Positions 1 to 8,919 of a DNA stretch of 45,458 nucleotides are shown here, piece after piece. This stretch comes from Treponema sp. UBA1798 (GTDB lineage Bacteria > Spirochaetota > Spirochaetia > Treponematales > Treponemataceae). The position numbers were made by a program, and so were the translations under genes. The notes beneath the pieces are model-generated. The model ran no database searches. It worked only from the letters and a program-made list of their open reading frames with translations, and was not told the origin of the DNA. Each line of letters starts with the position of its first letter. The stretch's first letter is position 1. The stretch spans positions 1 through 45,458 of the forward strand of contig DCFS01000181.1 in assembly GCA_002319875.1 (NCBI GenBank), given 5' to 3'.

Positions 1-842
1 ATATCGAACAGCCAGCCGAACAACAGTGCAGAAAATGCGTCCGCAGCCATCGCCCCGGCGTATAACAGTGGTAGCGTATCTGCGGGGACAAGACCTGTTT
101 TCATGGTATGCATGGTGATCATAGTGAAGTCGATAAAGCCTGCTGCAAACAGACTGATTGATACTATATAATAGAAGAATCTGCGGTTCATTTTGAACGG
201 CTGTTCTTTTTCAGAAGGTTTTTCGAAGGTTTCAGGCGCCGGATAGCGATGTTTTGCAAACAGTAACAGGATAATGGTAACTGCAGCGGGAATGCCGAGC
301 AGTACGAAACAAAGACGGTATGTTCCGAATTGGGTACTGTTTTTTTTCAGCAGTGTTACGACAAACAGCATAACCGGTCCAAGAAACGCTCCGATCTGGT
401 CAAGAAATTCCTGAATAGCAAACCCTTTTCCCGCTCCGGTCCGGGACGCTGCAAACGATAGAATCGTATCTTTTGCAGGTTTTTTGATGGCTTTCCCCAA
501 ACGCTGTACGACAAGGATGCCGCATGCCCATAGCCATCCGTTTTCCGGAACCAGCGCCAGCGCAGGAATCGCGACACAGTCAAGAACATATCCTGCGATA
601 GTCATCGGCCAGTATTTTTTTGTCCTGTCGGTAAACCATCCGCTCAAAAGCCGCAGGGAATAGCCGATACATTCTCCCAGACCTGATACGAACCCGATAG
701 CAGCTGCAGATGCCCCTGCAAGACTGAGGTACGCTCCCATGATACTGGCTGCGCCTTCGTGTGTCATGTCGGAGAAAAGGCTCACGATACCCATCAGTAT
801 GATAAAGGACAATGCTGCCGTACCTGCAATTTTTACTTTCAC
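1..842 (-). CDS. MFS transporter, C-terminus cut by window edge
   Basis: The complement of this stretch is open throughout and encodes at least 280 residues of a hydrophobic protein that runs off the left edge. Several membrane segments are visible, with charged loops such as GWFTDRTKKYWP after segment 2 (an MFS motif A-like loop with Asp and Arg/Lys). A central hydrophilic loop (EKPSEKEQPFKMNRR) separates the two halves, as in 12-TM Major Facilitator Superfamily permeases. The chosen start is a GTG with GGAGG about 10 bases upstream; an in-frame ATG at 920 has no ribosome site. The substrate cannot be named. crcB lies upstream on the same strand, with a 22-bp repeat array between them. Confidence 0.8.
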   Translation of the reverse strand, partial: MKVKIAGTAALSFIILMGIVSLFSDMTHEGAASIMGAYLSLAGASAAAIGFVSGLGECIGYSLRLLSGWFTDRTKKYWPMTIAGYVLDCVAIPALALVPENGWLWACGILVVQRLGKAIKKPAKDTILSFAASRTGAGKGFAIQEFLDQIGAFLGPVMLFVVTLLKKNSTQFGTYRLCFVLLGIPAAVTIILLLFAKHRYPAPETFEKPSEKEQPFKMNRRFFYYIVSISLFAAGFIDFTMITMHTMKTGLVPADTLPLLYAGAMAADAFSALLFGWLFD

Positions 843-967
843 CGCAGTGTATCCTCCGGATACTACCAGTATATGCAGGCGGAACAGGATTGTATATACA
901 TATTTACGGGAGCATTGCATTCCGGAGCGTTGGCGTAAAATACTTGTTTTTTCCGGCGTTTCCTTTT

Positions 968-1143
968 CTCCCGGTACTTCAGACTTTTTCTCCGGGAACT
1001 TTCAGAAAGAACTCACGGAGCTTTTATCTCTGACTCCCGGTGCTTTTAGATAGAACACCGTGAGTTCTTTCCTCTTTCTCCCGGAGTTCTTCTTAGAAGT
1101 ACCGTGAGAAAACATCAGGATCTCACGGTGCTTTTTTTCTTTT
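968..1143. repeat. Eight 22-bp phased repeat units between crcB and the MFS gene
   Basis: Units begin at 968, 990, 1012, 1034, 1056, 1078, 1100 and 1122, exactly 22 bp apart. Each starts with a near-palindromic 9-mer of the type CTCMCGGWG followed by a T-rich tail. The units at 1056 and 1100 carry the inverse form (CACCGTGAG, TACCGTGAG). Arms pair across units: 1008-1018 is the perfect complement of 1058-1068, and 1101-1108 of 1122-1129. The unit is too short to be a CRISPR repeat plus spacer. The flanks at 843-967 and 1144-1229 hold nothing I recognise. Confidence 0.85.
1101..1143 (+). terminator. Hairpin plus T-tract, rightward terminator-like
   Basis: ACCGTGAG at 1101-1108 pairs with CTCACGGT at 1122-1129 around a 13-base loop. 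A pyrimidine-only, mostly T tract follows from 1131, as in a rho-independent terminator for rightward transcription. No rightward gene precedes it. It may stop antisense transcription, end an unannotated RNA from the repeat array, or be an accident of the repeat sequence. Confidence 0.45.
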
Positions 1144-1229
1144 TTCCGCGATTTTTTGAAACAAACAGTCGGAGAAAGACTGATACATTTTTTCCTGGAA
1201 TGTGTTGAGCGGGTTCGTCAGGATTTCAA

Positions 1230-1610
1230 TCAGCGTGTCCCGGCGAATTCCCCCAGCAGCACTGCTCCGACACCGGCTGCAAGGCTCAGAAGTGCATACG
1301 CAGTTCCCATTCCTCCGTGGCCTTTTTCGAACAGAGAGAGCGTTTCAAGCGAAAACGTCGAGAACGTGGTAAAGCCGCCGCAGAATCCTGTTTTCAGCAG
1401 AAGCAGCAGATGTACCGGAACACTACCGCCGCTCTGTTCCGCCCGCAGAACGGCGGCTGCAGTGATGAATCCGATAATAAACGCACCGGCAGTATTTATA
1501 ATGAATGTCTGAAACGGAAAATCCGTTTCAAGAGGAATCAAACTCACCAGATACCGTAATACGGCACCGAGCGCTCCACCGAAAGCGACGAAGAAAACAT
1601 TTTTGTACAT
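1230..1610 (-). CDS. crcB: Fluoride ion channel CrcB/Fluc
   Basis: A 126-residue integral membrane protein with four hydrophobic segments, the usual size for Fluc/CrcB fluoride exporters, which work as antiparallel dimers. Family signatures are visible: GGALGAVLRY near the N-terminus, an N-x-x-G-x-F motif (NTAGAFIIG) in TM2, and GFCGGFTTFSTFS in TM3, which carries the Phe and Thr/Ser residues lining the ion path. The start at 1610 (MYKN) has GGAG 8 bases upstream; the longer frame up to 1646 has no such site. A fluoride riboswitch was sought upstream and not found. The gene appears to stand alone. Confidence 0.92.
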   Translation of the reverse strand: MYKNVFFVAFGGALGAVLRYLVSLIPLETDFPFQTFIINTAGAFIIGFITAAAVLRAEQSGGSVPVHLLLLLKTGFCGGFTTFSTFSLETLSLFEKGHGGMGTAYALLSLAAGVGAVLLGEFAGTR

Positions 1611-1687
1611 GATAGCAACTCCATATAGAAAAATCAGACGGCACAAAGTACCCGTGGAATAAAGTTTAATACCGACCGGGGCGCAGT

Positions 1688-1807
1688 TTATTCGTGCGGA
1701 GGGTTTAATACCCCGCCCCTTGGGGCGTATGAAGGGTATTAAATCCTGACTGCAATACCTTTAGAGAACTACATACCCCGCTGCTTGCGGCGGGTTTGTT
1801 GATTTAA
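1688..1807. repeat. Dispersed palindromic repeat, copy A
   Basis: This roughly 120-bp element matches a second copy at 36829-36993, at about three quarters identity by eye over the first 80 bases. Both begin TTATTCGTGYGGAGG and end in TTGTTGATTT. Internal structure includes TTTAATACCC at 1704-1713 paired with GGGTATTAAA at 1734-1743 around a GC-rich hairpin, and a second hairpin (CCCGCTG/CGGCGGG, 1777-1794) followed by TTTGTT. A partial duplicate of its GTTTAATACC segment lies at 1664-1673. It resembles a non-autonomous REP- or MITE-like intergenic element. Confidence 0.75.
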
Positions 1808-1809
1808 AT

Positions 1810-1852
1810 AAAAAAAAAACTGACACCTCCTGTAACATACAGAAGTCATCAG
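1810..1852 (-). terminator. Rho-independent terminator of the glycan-use operon
   Basis: Read leftward, a 15-bp stem (with one mismatch and a few G-T pairs) spans 1852 to 1820 around a 3-base loop, followed at once by nine T residues (A-run 1811-1819 on the plus strand). It lies about 110 bases past the stop codon of the GH78 gene. The stretch between holds two more small hairpins, AACAGC/GCTGTT and AGGGA/TCCCT. Confidence 0.88.
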
Positions 1853-1965
1853 CGTTTTGCAGTTTAAAACAGCTGGTATATACCTGCTGTTTAAGGGAGA
1901 ACCTCTTTCCCTCTTGGTTATCCTATACCGGTACAGATAAAAAATCAAGATTGCGCATTCCGTTA

Positions 1966-4758
1966 TTACAAAATGGCAAGGTCTGCTTCCAGCGCCTGCA
2001 TGTCCTGCTCTGTAGCAGTGACAAACGGCGATCTCAGTACGTCTTCCATGGTTTTGCTTTCTTCCTGCCATGGGATTTTTGCAGCAAATGCCGGAAAATG
2101 TTTTAGTATTACTGCTTTTGCAGCCGGTTCCTGCATGAGCTTTTCAGGACTGTCTTCGATACTGTAAGTCTGACGTCCGTGTTCCTGCATCGTATACGCT
2201 ATGGTACAGGTCCCCGCGGTCAGCTGCAGTCGTACTGTGCCGTCTTTACAGTCCGCCGCAAAGGGGCCGCACTCAAGATCTTCCGGTATCGTACGAACCC
2301 AGGGAAGAACGACGACCGCATCGGCATCGAATGGTACGGTCACGGTCATGGTAAATTTATTCTTCCGTATTTTCCAGGAAATACGGTATGTTCCGTAGGG
2401 TGTCTCGACGGAACCTGCGACTGAGGTAAGCCGCAGGTCCGGTTTCGGGGCTATCCGGGCAGTTTTAAATCCTGCTCGGTATTCATCGGGAGAAAGCCCC
2501 AATATATCGCGGAATATCCACGACAGAATGGAGCCATACGCATAGTGGTTCAGTGAGTTCATTGCAGTCCCGCTTATACGGCCGTCAGGAAGAATCGAAT
2601 TCCATCGTTCCCATACGGTTGTGGCCCCCATGCGTACTTCATAGAGCCATCCGGGATAATTTGTGTTGAGCAGCTGGGTATATGCAATGTCGGTATTTCC
2701 GCTGGCGGCGAGAGCAGGACACAGGTACGGAGTTCCGACAAAACCGGTCGTAAGTACAAAACCGTTTTCCTTCATTTTGCTCCGGAAGTCACGGAATGTC
2801 CTCTCCCGGAATTTTTCCGGAACGAGTCCCATATACACTGCAACTGCGTACGCCGTTTGCGTCTGTACGGCAAGTCTGCCTGCGGTTGTGAAATATTCCG
2901 CTTCGAAAGATCTTTTTATTCGTTCTGCCAGCCCGGCATATTTGTTATGGTCGTGTTTCCTTCCGAGCACTGCTGCGGCTTTAGACAGCAGCAGTGCCGA
3001 ATAATAGTAATATGCAGATGCGATATAGAACCTGTCTGTTGCTCCGTAAACACCTCCTGATACGGAACCGTCGAGGGCAAGCCAGTCGCCAAGCTGATGT
3101 CCGCTTGTCCACAGGTATCTGTTTCCGTGTTCCCTGTCCTGCCGGCGTATATAGTCGACCCAGTCCTTCATACTCTGGTACTGGTTCTCCAGAATCCTCC
3201 GGTCTCCGGTATGTATATAAACTGTCCAGGGAATAATGACGGCAGCGTCTCCCCAGCACGCAGCTCCGTTAAACGGATAGCGTGGAGCAGGAACGACATA
3301 CGTAACGCTGCCGTTATGTGCAGCCTGCTCCATTGCAAGATCGTGCATGAACTTCGTATAGAATGCAGTTGTATCTGCCAGATAACAGGCTGTATCCGAA
3401 AATATCTGCGCATCGCCGGTCCATCCCATCCGCTCATCACGCTGAGGACAGTCGGTAGCCGTGTCGAGAAAATTACCTTTCAGACCCCAGCGGATATTTT
3501 CGACGAGTTTATTCAGTTCCGGATTTGCTGTTTCGATTGATCCTGTTTTTTCCATATCCGAATGAATGACACAGCCTGTAAAATCTGCCGGCTGTATGTT
3601 CCCGGGAAAACCTGTCAGGCGTACATACCGGAATCCGAAAAAGGTATAATGCGGACGAACTGTTTCCTGGAAACCGCCTGATATGTACGTAAACACACAG
3701 GCGGCTGATCTGAGATTGTCTCTGTAAAAGTTTCCATTTTGCAGGACTTCTGCGAATTCGAGCTTGACGCACTGCCCTTTTTTCAGATCGGCCTGAAATT
3801 CGACCCATCCGGTCATATTCTGCTGCATATCAAGAACCTGCTCTCCGGCCGGCGTACGGATCATTACCGGTTTCAGCCGTTCATGAATGGTAACCGGCGG
3901 ACTTAATCGGGGATACAGCAGTGCGGTATTGTCTTTACCCGGTTTAACGTCATATTCGGTTTTGTCATTGAAAGATGCGTCATAGGTTTCGCCGTCGTAA
4001 ATACCGTCCCCTGTAATCTGATTTTTTACGGCTCGCCAGCTGCTGTCCGTTCCGATAATCTGTACAGAACCGGTGCTGTCAGTTATATGTATTTCTGCGA
4101 TACAGGAATACTCGGCTGCCTCATTCTTCTTCGGTTCGGTAAGTCCGTATGTTCCTTTGTACCATCCGGCTCCCGTACGGATTTCGATGCAATTTTCCCC
4201 CTGCCTGAAGTCAGCTTCGAATGTCTGATACTGGAGCCATTTGTCGTAGGCGTGTATCCCGGGCAGCAGATATTCATTCCCGGCTTTTTGTCCGTTTATG
4301 TATACTTCATAAACGCCGAGTGCAAGTGAATACAGCCTTGCTCTGACTGGCTGCTGCCGGAGCGTAAAATGCCGGATAAAGACAGGCCGTATTGACGTAT
4401 CAAATACGGGGGTAATGAATATGCCTTTCCACGGGGCGTTTATCCGTTTTGCGGTTTCAAAAAATGCAACATCACTCCAGGCTGTGTCGCCATTATCCGC
4501 CTGAACGTATACTCTCCAGTAATATCTGGTCAGCTCCTGCGGTTCAAACGGCAGTTCGAATGCGCATTCGTCGATATCAGAACGCAGTCCGGAATCGAAA
4601 ACAGGAACTGAAAATGTCGTACCGGCTGCGACCTGTATTCTTGCGCACTGTGTATGTGTACCATCCGTACCGCTTACGGTATACGAAAGTACCGGTTTCC
4701 CGAGATAAAAACCGAGCGGATTGTCCAGATGGTTCGTTTTCATACGTCGGATAATCAT
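1966..4758 (-). CDS. GH78 alpha-L-rhamnosidase
   Basis: This 930-residue enzyme is predicted to release terminal alpha-L-rhamnose by inversion. N-terminal beta-sandwich domains (about 1-400) include a GH78-typical carbohydrate-binding region (YINGQKAGNEYLLPG). The (alpha/alpha)6 barrel follows, with the hallmark TDCPQRDERMGWTGD at about 435-449, where Glu442 would be the general acid, and VWERWNS around Glu717 as general base. A beta domain and a roughly 70-residue hydrophilic tail close the protein. There is no signal peptide, so it should act in the cytoplasm on imported oligosaccharides. The ATG at 4758 has AAGGA close upstream; a second ATG at 4743 is possible. It is the last gene of the operon. 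Confidence 0.93.
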   Translation of the reverse strand: MIIRRMKTNHLDNPLGFYLGKPVLSYTVSGTDGTHTQCARIQVAAGTTFSVPVFDSGLRSDIDECAFELPFEPQELTRYYWRVYVQADNGDTAWSDVAFFETAKRINAPWKGIFITPVFDTSIRPVFIRHFTLRQQPVRARLYSLALGVYEVYINGQKAGNEYLLPGIHAYDKWLQYQTFEADFRQGENCIEIRTGAGWYKGTYGLTEPKKNEAAEYSCIAEIHITDSTGSVQIIGTDSSWRAVKNQITGDGIYDGETYDASFNDKTEYDVKPGKDNTALLYPRLSPPVTIHERLKPVMIRTPAGEQVLDMQQNMTGWVEFQADLKKGQCVKLEFAEVLQNGNFYRDNLRSAACVFTYISGGFQETVRPHYTFFGFRYVRLTGFPGNIQPADFTGCVIHSDMEKTGSIETANPELNKLVENIRWGLKGNFLDTATDCPQRDERMGWTGDAQIFSDTACYLADTTAFYTKFMHDLAMEQAAHNGSVTYVVPAPRYPFNGAACWGDAAVIIPWTVYIHTGDRRILENQYQSMKDWVDYIRRQDREHGNRYLWTSGHQLGDWLALDGSVSGGVYGATDRFYIASAYYYYSALLLSKAAAVLGRKHDHNKYAGLAERIKRSFEAEYFTTAGRLAVQTQTAYAVAVYMGLVPEKFRERTFRDFRSKMKENGFVLTTGFVGTPYLCPALAASGNTDIAYTQLLNTNYPGWLYEVRMGATTVWERWNSILPDGRISGTAMNSLNHYAYGSILSWIFRDILGLSPDEYRAGFKTARIAPKPDLRLTSVAGSVETPYGTYRISWKIRKNKFTMTVTVPFDADAVVVLPWVRTIPEDLECGPFAADCKDGTVRLQLTAGTCTIAYTMQEHGRQTYSIEDSPEKLMQEPAAKAVILKHFPAFAAKIPWQEESKTMEDVLRSPFVTATEQDMQALEADLAIL

Positions 4759-4816
4759 ATATTCCTTTTCAGCCGTTCCGTTTATCTGTGCGGCAGGGGC
4801 TGGTGACTGATTTACA

Positions 4817-6790
4817 TTATCTGCCGTATAGCAGCGGCAGCCAGATTTTCATTTCGCCGGGGCCGCGGTTATCCCATGCATAGTAGGGAATGAGATGTAC
4901 CGGCAGTTCCGAAAAACCGGAATACTGCAGCGGCTGGTACAGTTTTTTGTCTTTTGTCGATCCGCTGCGAAGTTTATATGCAGTTCCCTCCAGTATGGTA
5001 AAGCGGTGACCTGAAATGGTCTGCGTTTTTTCTGTCCAGGAACCTGCAGTACTGATGAATAGCCCCTGTAAAGTTTTCCCCGGTACGTCGCAGCTTTCCA
5101 TGCAGTATACCAGTGGTCCCCGCATAATTGCAGCCTGATTTATATCCTCTTCTACCATATCGTTTGCGGTTACAAGTCTGACTCTGACAGAAAAATCAAC
5201 GGTAACGCTGCTGCCATGCAGACTTCCTTTATCGTCCAGCTGTACGGTACTATAAGAACCGGCATCCGTATCCGTAAGCCGGCGTACGCTGCCGTCCGGC
5301 AGCGTAATTGTACCTGTTTCCACCCAGAACGGTATTCTGATATTGAGATATACTGTTCCAGAGGTTTGTACATTTCTGACTGAAAAAGTGACCGCTCCCG
5401 AAAAGGGATACGCTGTTTCCTGAAGCAGTATAAAGTCGGCTTTGTTTTTCAATACGATATGTGCCCGGCTTGCGCCGTACAAACCTGTCCATATCGTATT
5501 TTCTCCCAGAGTATAAGCATATTCGGAACTTTGAACCAGGGTTCGTGCCAGATTCGGCGGACAGCAGTAGGATGTTATGTATTCGGTCCTTTCAAGAGGC
5601 CAGACCAGTTCGTAGTCAAGGGCTGGTGTCCTGCGGAGCATGTTTTCGTAAAAGAATTTTCTGCCGTCAAGACTTACGGCTGCAAGGTTTACATTGAGCA
5701 TTACTTTTTCAATTATATCAAAATATACCGCAGCCGGATGCAGCAGAAACATGCGGTACGCCCACAGTACGAGACCTACGTTCGCACATGTTTCGTTATA
5801 GGCGGTAATGTTGGGAAGCTGATATTCGTACCCGTATGCCTGATGGACATGCTGGTCGCGGAAAAAATTACCATACGGGGAAACTCCGTTGTACAGGGCG
5901 CCGCATCCTCCGGTGATGTACAGTTTCTTTTCAAGAAGGTTATGCCAGACAGCATCGAGAACATGTGAATACTCAGAGTTCCCTGTTTCGGCACAAAGAT
6001 CGGCTATACCTGCGTACAGATAATTTGCGCGTACCGCGTGTCCTGCGATTGTTTTATGGCTGCGAAGCGGGATCCTGTCCTGATTATCATCCGTACCGTT
6101 CCTGACGGAGTCCCTGAGTTTTACGGCACGTTCCGCGAGTGCCAGAAAACGGGTGTAGCCGGTAGTCCGGTACAGTTCGACGAGTCCCATATAATGGGAC
6201 GGGCAGACAGCCGTTTTTACTTCACCGTTACGTTCTGCCGCCGCATACATTTTTTCGAGGTAACCGGCTGCTTTTACGGCGATATCAAGAAAACTGTTTT
6301 TACCTGTTACCCGTTTATGGAGACAGGCCGCTGTAAACAGATGACCGAAGTTGTATATTTCAAAGTCATTGATATCCGCCATTCTGATGCTGCCTTTTCC
6401 TGTTTTTTCACTGATAATCTGTTTGGTCGAAATATATCCGTCCTGCTGCTGTGCTTTACCGATCAGCGAAATATAAGTATCGATCTGCTCCATCAGTTTT
6501 GTGTTACCGGTACGGCCGGCCGTATATACGGCGGCCTCCATCCATTTATAAAAATCTCCGTCGCCGAACACACTGCCTTCGTGTTGTCCCTGCGTTTCTC
6601 CTGCGCTGATTCTGAAGTTCTCAACTACATGGCTGATTTTTTCTGAATCGAACATCTGCTGAAGATGCGGAACAGTGACGCTTTGAATTGTATTTTCCCT
6701 ATCGTTCCACAGGCCGTCTGTCCATTTGACCGCGTCCCAGGGAAGTCCCGTGACCTGTGCATACTTTGACCGAGTTGTATCTGCTGTCAT
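4817..6790 (-). CDS. GH127-family beta-L-arabinofuranosidase-like protein
   Basis: A 657-residue member of the DUF1680/GH127 group, whose characterised members remove beta-L-arabinofuranose using a zinc-bound cysteine nucleophile. The zinc site is intact: ETC (Glu333, Cys335) and SYCCPPN (Cys409, Cys410). These match Glu338, Cys340, Cys417 and Cys418 of the Bifidobacterium enzyme HypBA1. At the position of the HypBA1 acid/base Glu322 this protein has Gln317 (HQAYG), so its chemistry or subfamily may differ. No signal peptide is seen. Its start overlaps the upstream hydrolase stop as ATGA, indicating translational coupling. Confidence 0.88.
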   Translation of the reverse strand: MTADTTRSKYAQVTGLPWDAVKWTDGLWNDRENTIQSVTVPHLQQMFDSEKISHVVENFRISAGETQGQHEGSVFGDGDFYKWMEAAVYTAGRTGNTKLMEQIDTYISLIGKAQQQDGYISTKQIISEKTGKGSIRMADINDFEIYNFGHLFTAACLHKRVTGKNSFLDIAVKAAGYLEKMYAAAERNGEVKTAVCPSHYMGLVELYRTTGYTRFLALAERAVKLRDSVRNGTDDNQDRIPLRSHKTIAGHAVRANYLYAGIADLCAETGNSEYSHVLDAVWHNLLEKKLYITGGCGALYNGVSPYGNFFRDQHVHQAYGYEYQLPNITAYNETCANVGLVLWAYRMFLLHPAAVYFDIIEKVMLNVNLAAVSLDGRKFFYENMLRRTPALDYELVWPLERTEYITSYCCPPNLARTLVQSSEYAYTLGENTIWTGLYGASRAHIVLKNKADFILLQETAYPFSGAVTFSVRNVQTSGTVYLNIRIPFWVETGTITLPDGSVRRLTDTDAGSYSTVQLDDKGSLHGSSVTVDFSVRVRLVTANDMVEEDINQAAIMRGPLVYCMESCDVPGKTLQGLFISTAGSWTEKTQTISGHRFTILEGTAYKLRSGSTKDKKLYQPLQYSGFSELPVHLIPYYAWDNRGPGEMKIWLPLLYGR

Positions 6791-8052
6791 TCTGTTACCT
6801 GCTCCTCTCCGGCTGCCAGTTCATCTGCCATATTCAATGCAAGTATATTCCAGTTAATAAAGCCTCCGTTCATAACCGGTACTCCTGTAAACGGATTATA
6901 GTATTCATGCATTTGCCCTGTGGTCCGGATGTCATTTGCCAGCAGTTCCAATGATCTGATGCATATTTCTTCTGCTTCGGAACGGAATCCGTAATTAAGC
7001 AATCCTCGGAATACGGCATAATTGGCAACAAGCCAGACCGGACCGAGCCAGTTCGAAGGATTATTCGAAGGATCAAGATTGAACATTTTCTCATCCTGTG
7101 CCAGTGTCGTTATACCATACGGACAGTGGAACGTTGCAGTATCCCGGTAATGAGCTGCCAGGAAAGATGCCTGTTCACTGGTTGCAATGCCGGTCAGCAT
7201 CGGCAGAAATCCTGTCCACATGCGGATTTTTATCGGCAGTGTTTTCCAGAACACTCCGAGTCCCTTGTGGAACCAGTCGTAACTGCGTGTTTTTATATCA
7301 ACATCTGCTGAATAGAAAAATCTGTCTCTCCGGTCGTACATTTCCGTCTGGATAGCTGAGGACAGTTTTTCGGATTCAGTTTTATACCACGCAGCCCTGT
7401 CCGTCCGTTCAGTCTGACGCATGATTTTTTCCATAGCTTTCATTTCTGAAACCATAAAACAATTCAGAAATGTGTTTGCCGTAGATGACTTCGGTCTGCC
7501 GAAAGAAGCGGGATCGTTATCCACACCGATCATAATATCATCGCTCCAGACGAACAGGCTGCAGTTCCTGTTATAATAATCACGATAATAACAGGTAAAA
7601 TAACTTTCGAGCTGGTCCGGAGTGTTTCCGGCTGTTATCCAGGAATAGTCATGTATGAAATCACTGATAAGACAGATCTGCTGGCAGAGGAACGGTTTGT
7701 GCATATTCATAAGGACGCCCTGCCTGTGTTTCATGGTAAGATACGGTTCCTGCCACGAGCCGTTTTCGATCATCATCGGTATATAACCGTCCGGAAGCTG
7801 GTAATCGAGAAAATTCATGACGTTTCCCCTGGCGTGTTCCAGCACCTGCTGCGTAAAGGTATCGTTATGCGTTTTCTGTGCGAACGGCAGTAACCCGTAT
7901 ACAGACCAGTAGGTGTCCCAGTCCCAGACGTTGCCGTCATAGACAGAGCCGGGATCTATAAACGGATAGCGGATAAAACCGACCGGTTTTTTAAGTACTG
8001 TTGCGATATGGTCTGATATGTATTGTGTTACTATGCTTTGATTTTCTGTCAT
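6787..8052 (-). CDS. (alpha/alpha)6-barrel glycoside hydrolase, trehalase/MGH1-like
   Basis: 421 residues with the features of the GH37/GH63/MGH1-like toroid fold: an early YPFIDPGSVYDGNVWDWDTYW segment, FVWSDDIMIGVDNDP in the middle (candidate acid Asp), NPSNWLGPVWLVANY, and TGQMHEYYNPFTG (candidate base Glu) near the C-terminus. The linkage cleaved cannot be told from sequence. Context with GH78, GH127 and an apiosidase-like enzyme suggests a sugar of a pectic side chain rather than trehalose. No signal peptide is present. It starts 16 bases after the MalG-type permease stop and overlaps the GH127 gene by four bases. Confidence 0.75.
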   Translation of the reverse strand: MTENQSIVTQYISDHIATVLKKPVGFIRYPFIDPGSVYDGNVWDWDTYWSVYGLLPFAQKTHNDTFTQQVLEHARGNVMNFLDYQLPDGYIPMMIENGSWQEPYLTMKHRQGVLMNMHKPFLCQQICLISDFIHDYSWITAGNTPDQLESYFTCYYRDYYNRNCSLFVWSDDIMIGVDNDPASFGRPKSSTANTFLNCFMVSEMKAMEKIMRQTERTDRAAWYKTESEKLSSAIQTEMYDRRDRFFYSADVDIKTRSYDWFHKGLGVFWKTLPIKIRMWTGFLPMLTGIATSEQASFLAAHYRDTATFHCPYGITTLAQDEKMFNLDPSNNPSNWLGPVWLVANYAVFRGLLNYGFRSEAEEICIRSLELLANDIRTTGQMHEYYNPFTGVPVMNGGFINWNILALNMADELAAGEEQVTE

Positions 8053-8068
8053 TTTATATTTCCCGGGA

Positions 8069-8902
8069 TTATCCTTTTACGGCACCGGCTGTCATGCCTT
8101 CCATAATGGTTTTGTTCAGGAACAGGTACAGAAACAGCAACGGGAATACGCTGAGCGAAACTGATGCAAATATTGCTCCCCAGTTTTTTGAACCGAATTC
8201 ATCGGTAAAATACAACAGACCTGTCTGGATGGTTTTCAGTTTTGTGTCGCTGACGAATGTCATTGAAAATATCAGGTCATTCCATTTGAAAAAGAACTGT
8301 AGTACAAGAACAGTTATTATCGCGTTTTTAAGAAGCGGAATGACAACATACCAGAACATTTTGTATATTCCGCAGCCGTCGATTACGGCGGCTTCCATGA
8401 TTTCATCAGGGAGCGTCCGTAAATACGCGGTCATCAGATAAATTGAAAGCGACAGGCCGAAAGCTGTATATACCAGTATGAGACTCAGTCTGGTATTTAT
8501 GAGGCCGGATCTCGTATAAATCTGGAACAGCGGAATGAGTGCAGTAGCTACCGGGACCATAATTCCCATCGTAAAATATTTTGCCACTATAGTACGTAAA
8601 GGCCAGTACATTTTTACGAGGGCAAAACTTATAGTCGTTGTCATAATGATGATAAAAAAAAGAGAAATAAAAGTATTTAACAGCGAATTGAAAAAAAATA
8701 TCCTCATGCTTCCACGGGTCCAGGCATCGATATAGTTTTTGAAATAGAAACCACTGTTTAATGCGTATGCGGGTTTTGACGTCCATTCGGACTGCTGTTT
8801 CAGTGATGCGGTAAGCATCCAGAACAGAGGATATAGTTCGACAAGGCAGAGGAAAAAAATAAAAATTGTTCTGAAAACCGGTATCTGCTTTGTTTTATGC
8901 AT
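8069..8902 (-). CDS. ABC sugar permease, CUT1 family, MalG type
   Basis: A 277-residue inner-membrane protein with six hydrophobic segments. The EAA loop near residues 180-200 (LPDEIMEAAVIDGCGIYKMF) contacts the ATPase. The C-terminal IMEGMTAGAVKG is the ending typical of MalG-like CUT1 permeases. The start at ATG 8902 has AAGGAG upstream overlapping the stop of the partner permease; a TTG at 8923 would extend it by 7 residues and is less likely. It pairs with the MalF-type permease and the lipoprotein encoded upstream to import oligosaccharides. Confidence 0.92.
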   Translation of the reverse strand: MHKTKQIPVFRTIFIFFLCLVELYPLFWMLTASLKQQSEWTSKPAYALNSGFYFKNYIDAWTRGSMRIFFFNSLLNTFISLFFIIIMTTTISFALVKMYWPLRTIVAKYFTMGIMVPVATALIPLFQIYTRSGLINTRLSLILVYTAFGLSLSIYLMTAYLRTLPDEIMEAAVIDGCGIYKMFWYVVIPLLKNAIITVLVLQFFFKWNDLIFSMTFVSDTKLKTIQTGLLYFTDEFGSKNWGAIFASVSLSVFPLLFLYLFLNKTIMEGMTAGAVKG

Positions 8903-8919
8903 ATGTCGTTTTTCTCCTT

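Noticed and set aside
968..1143. CRISPR array
   Set aside because: A 22-bp total period leaves no room for spacers, units vary and are partly inverted, and no cas gene is in the window.
1611..1687. Fluoride riboswitch upstream of crcB
   Set aside because: The region was read on the minus strand and does not show the conserved pseudoknot core; only a plain ribosome site is visible.
2663..3540. Several rightward open frames antisense to GH78
   Set aside because: They lie opposite a clear glycoside hydrolase, have no family motifs or ribosome sites, and are expected in a long GC-balanced gene.
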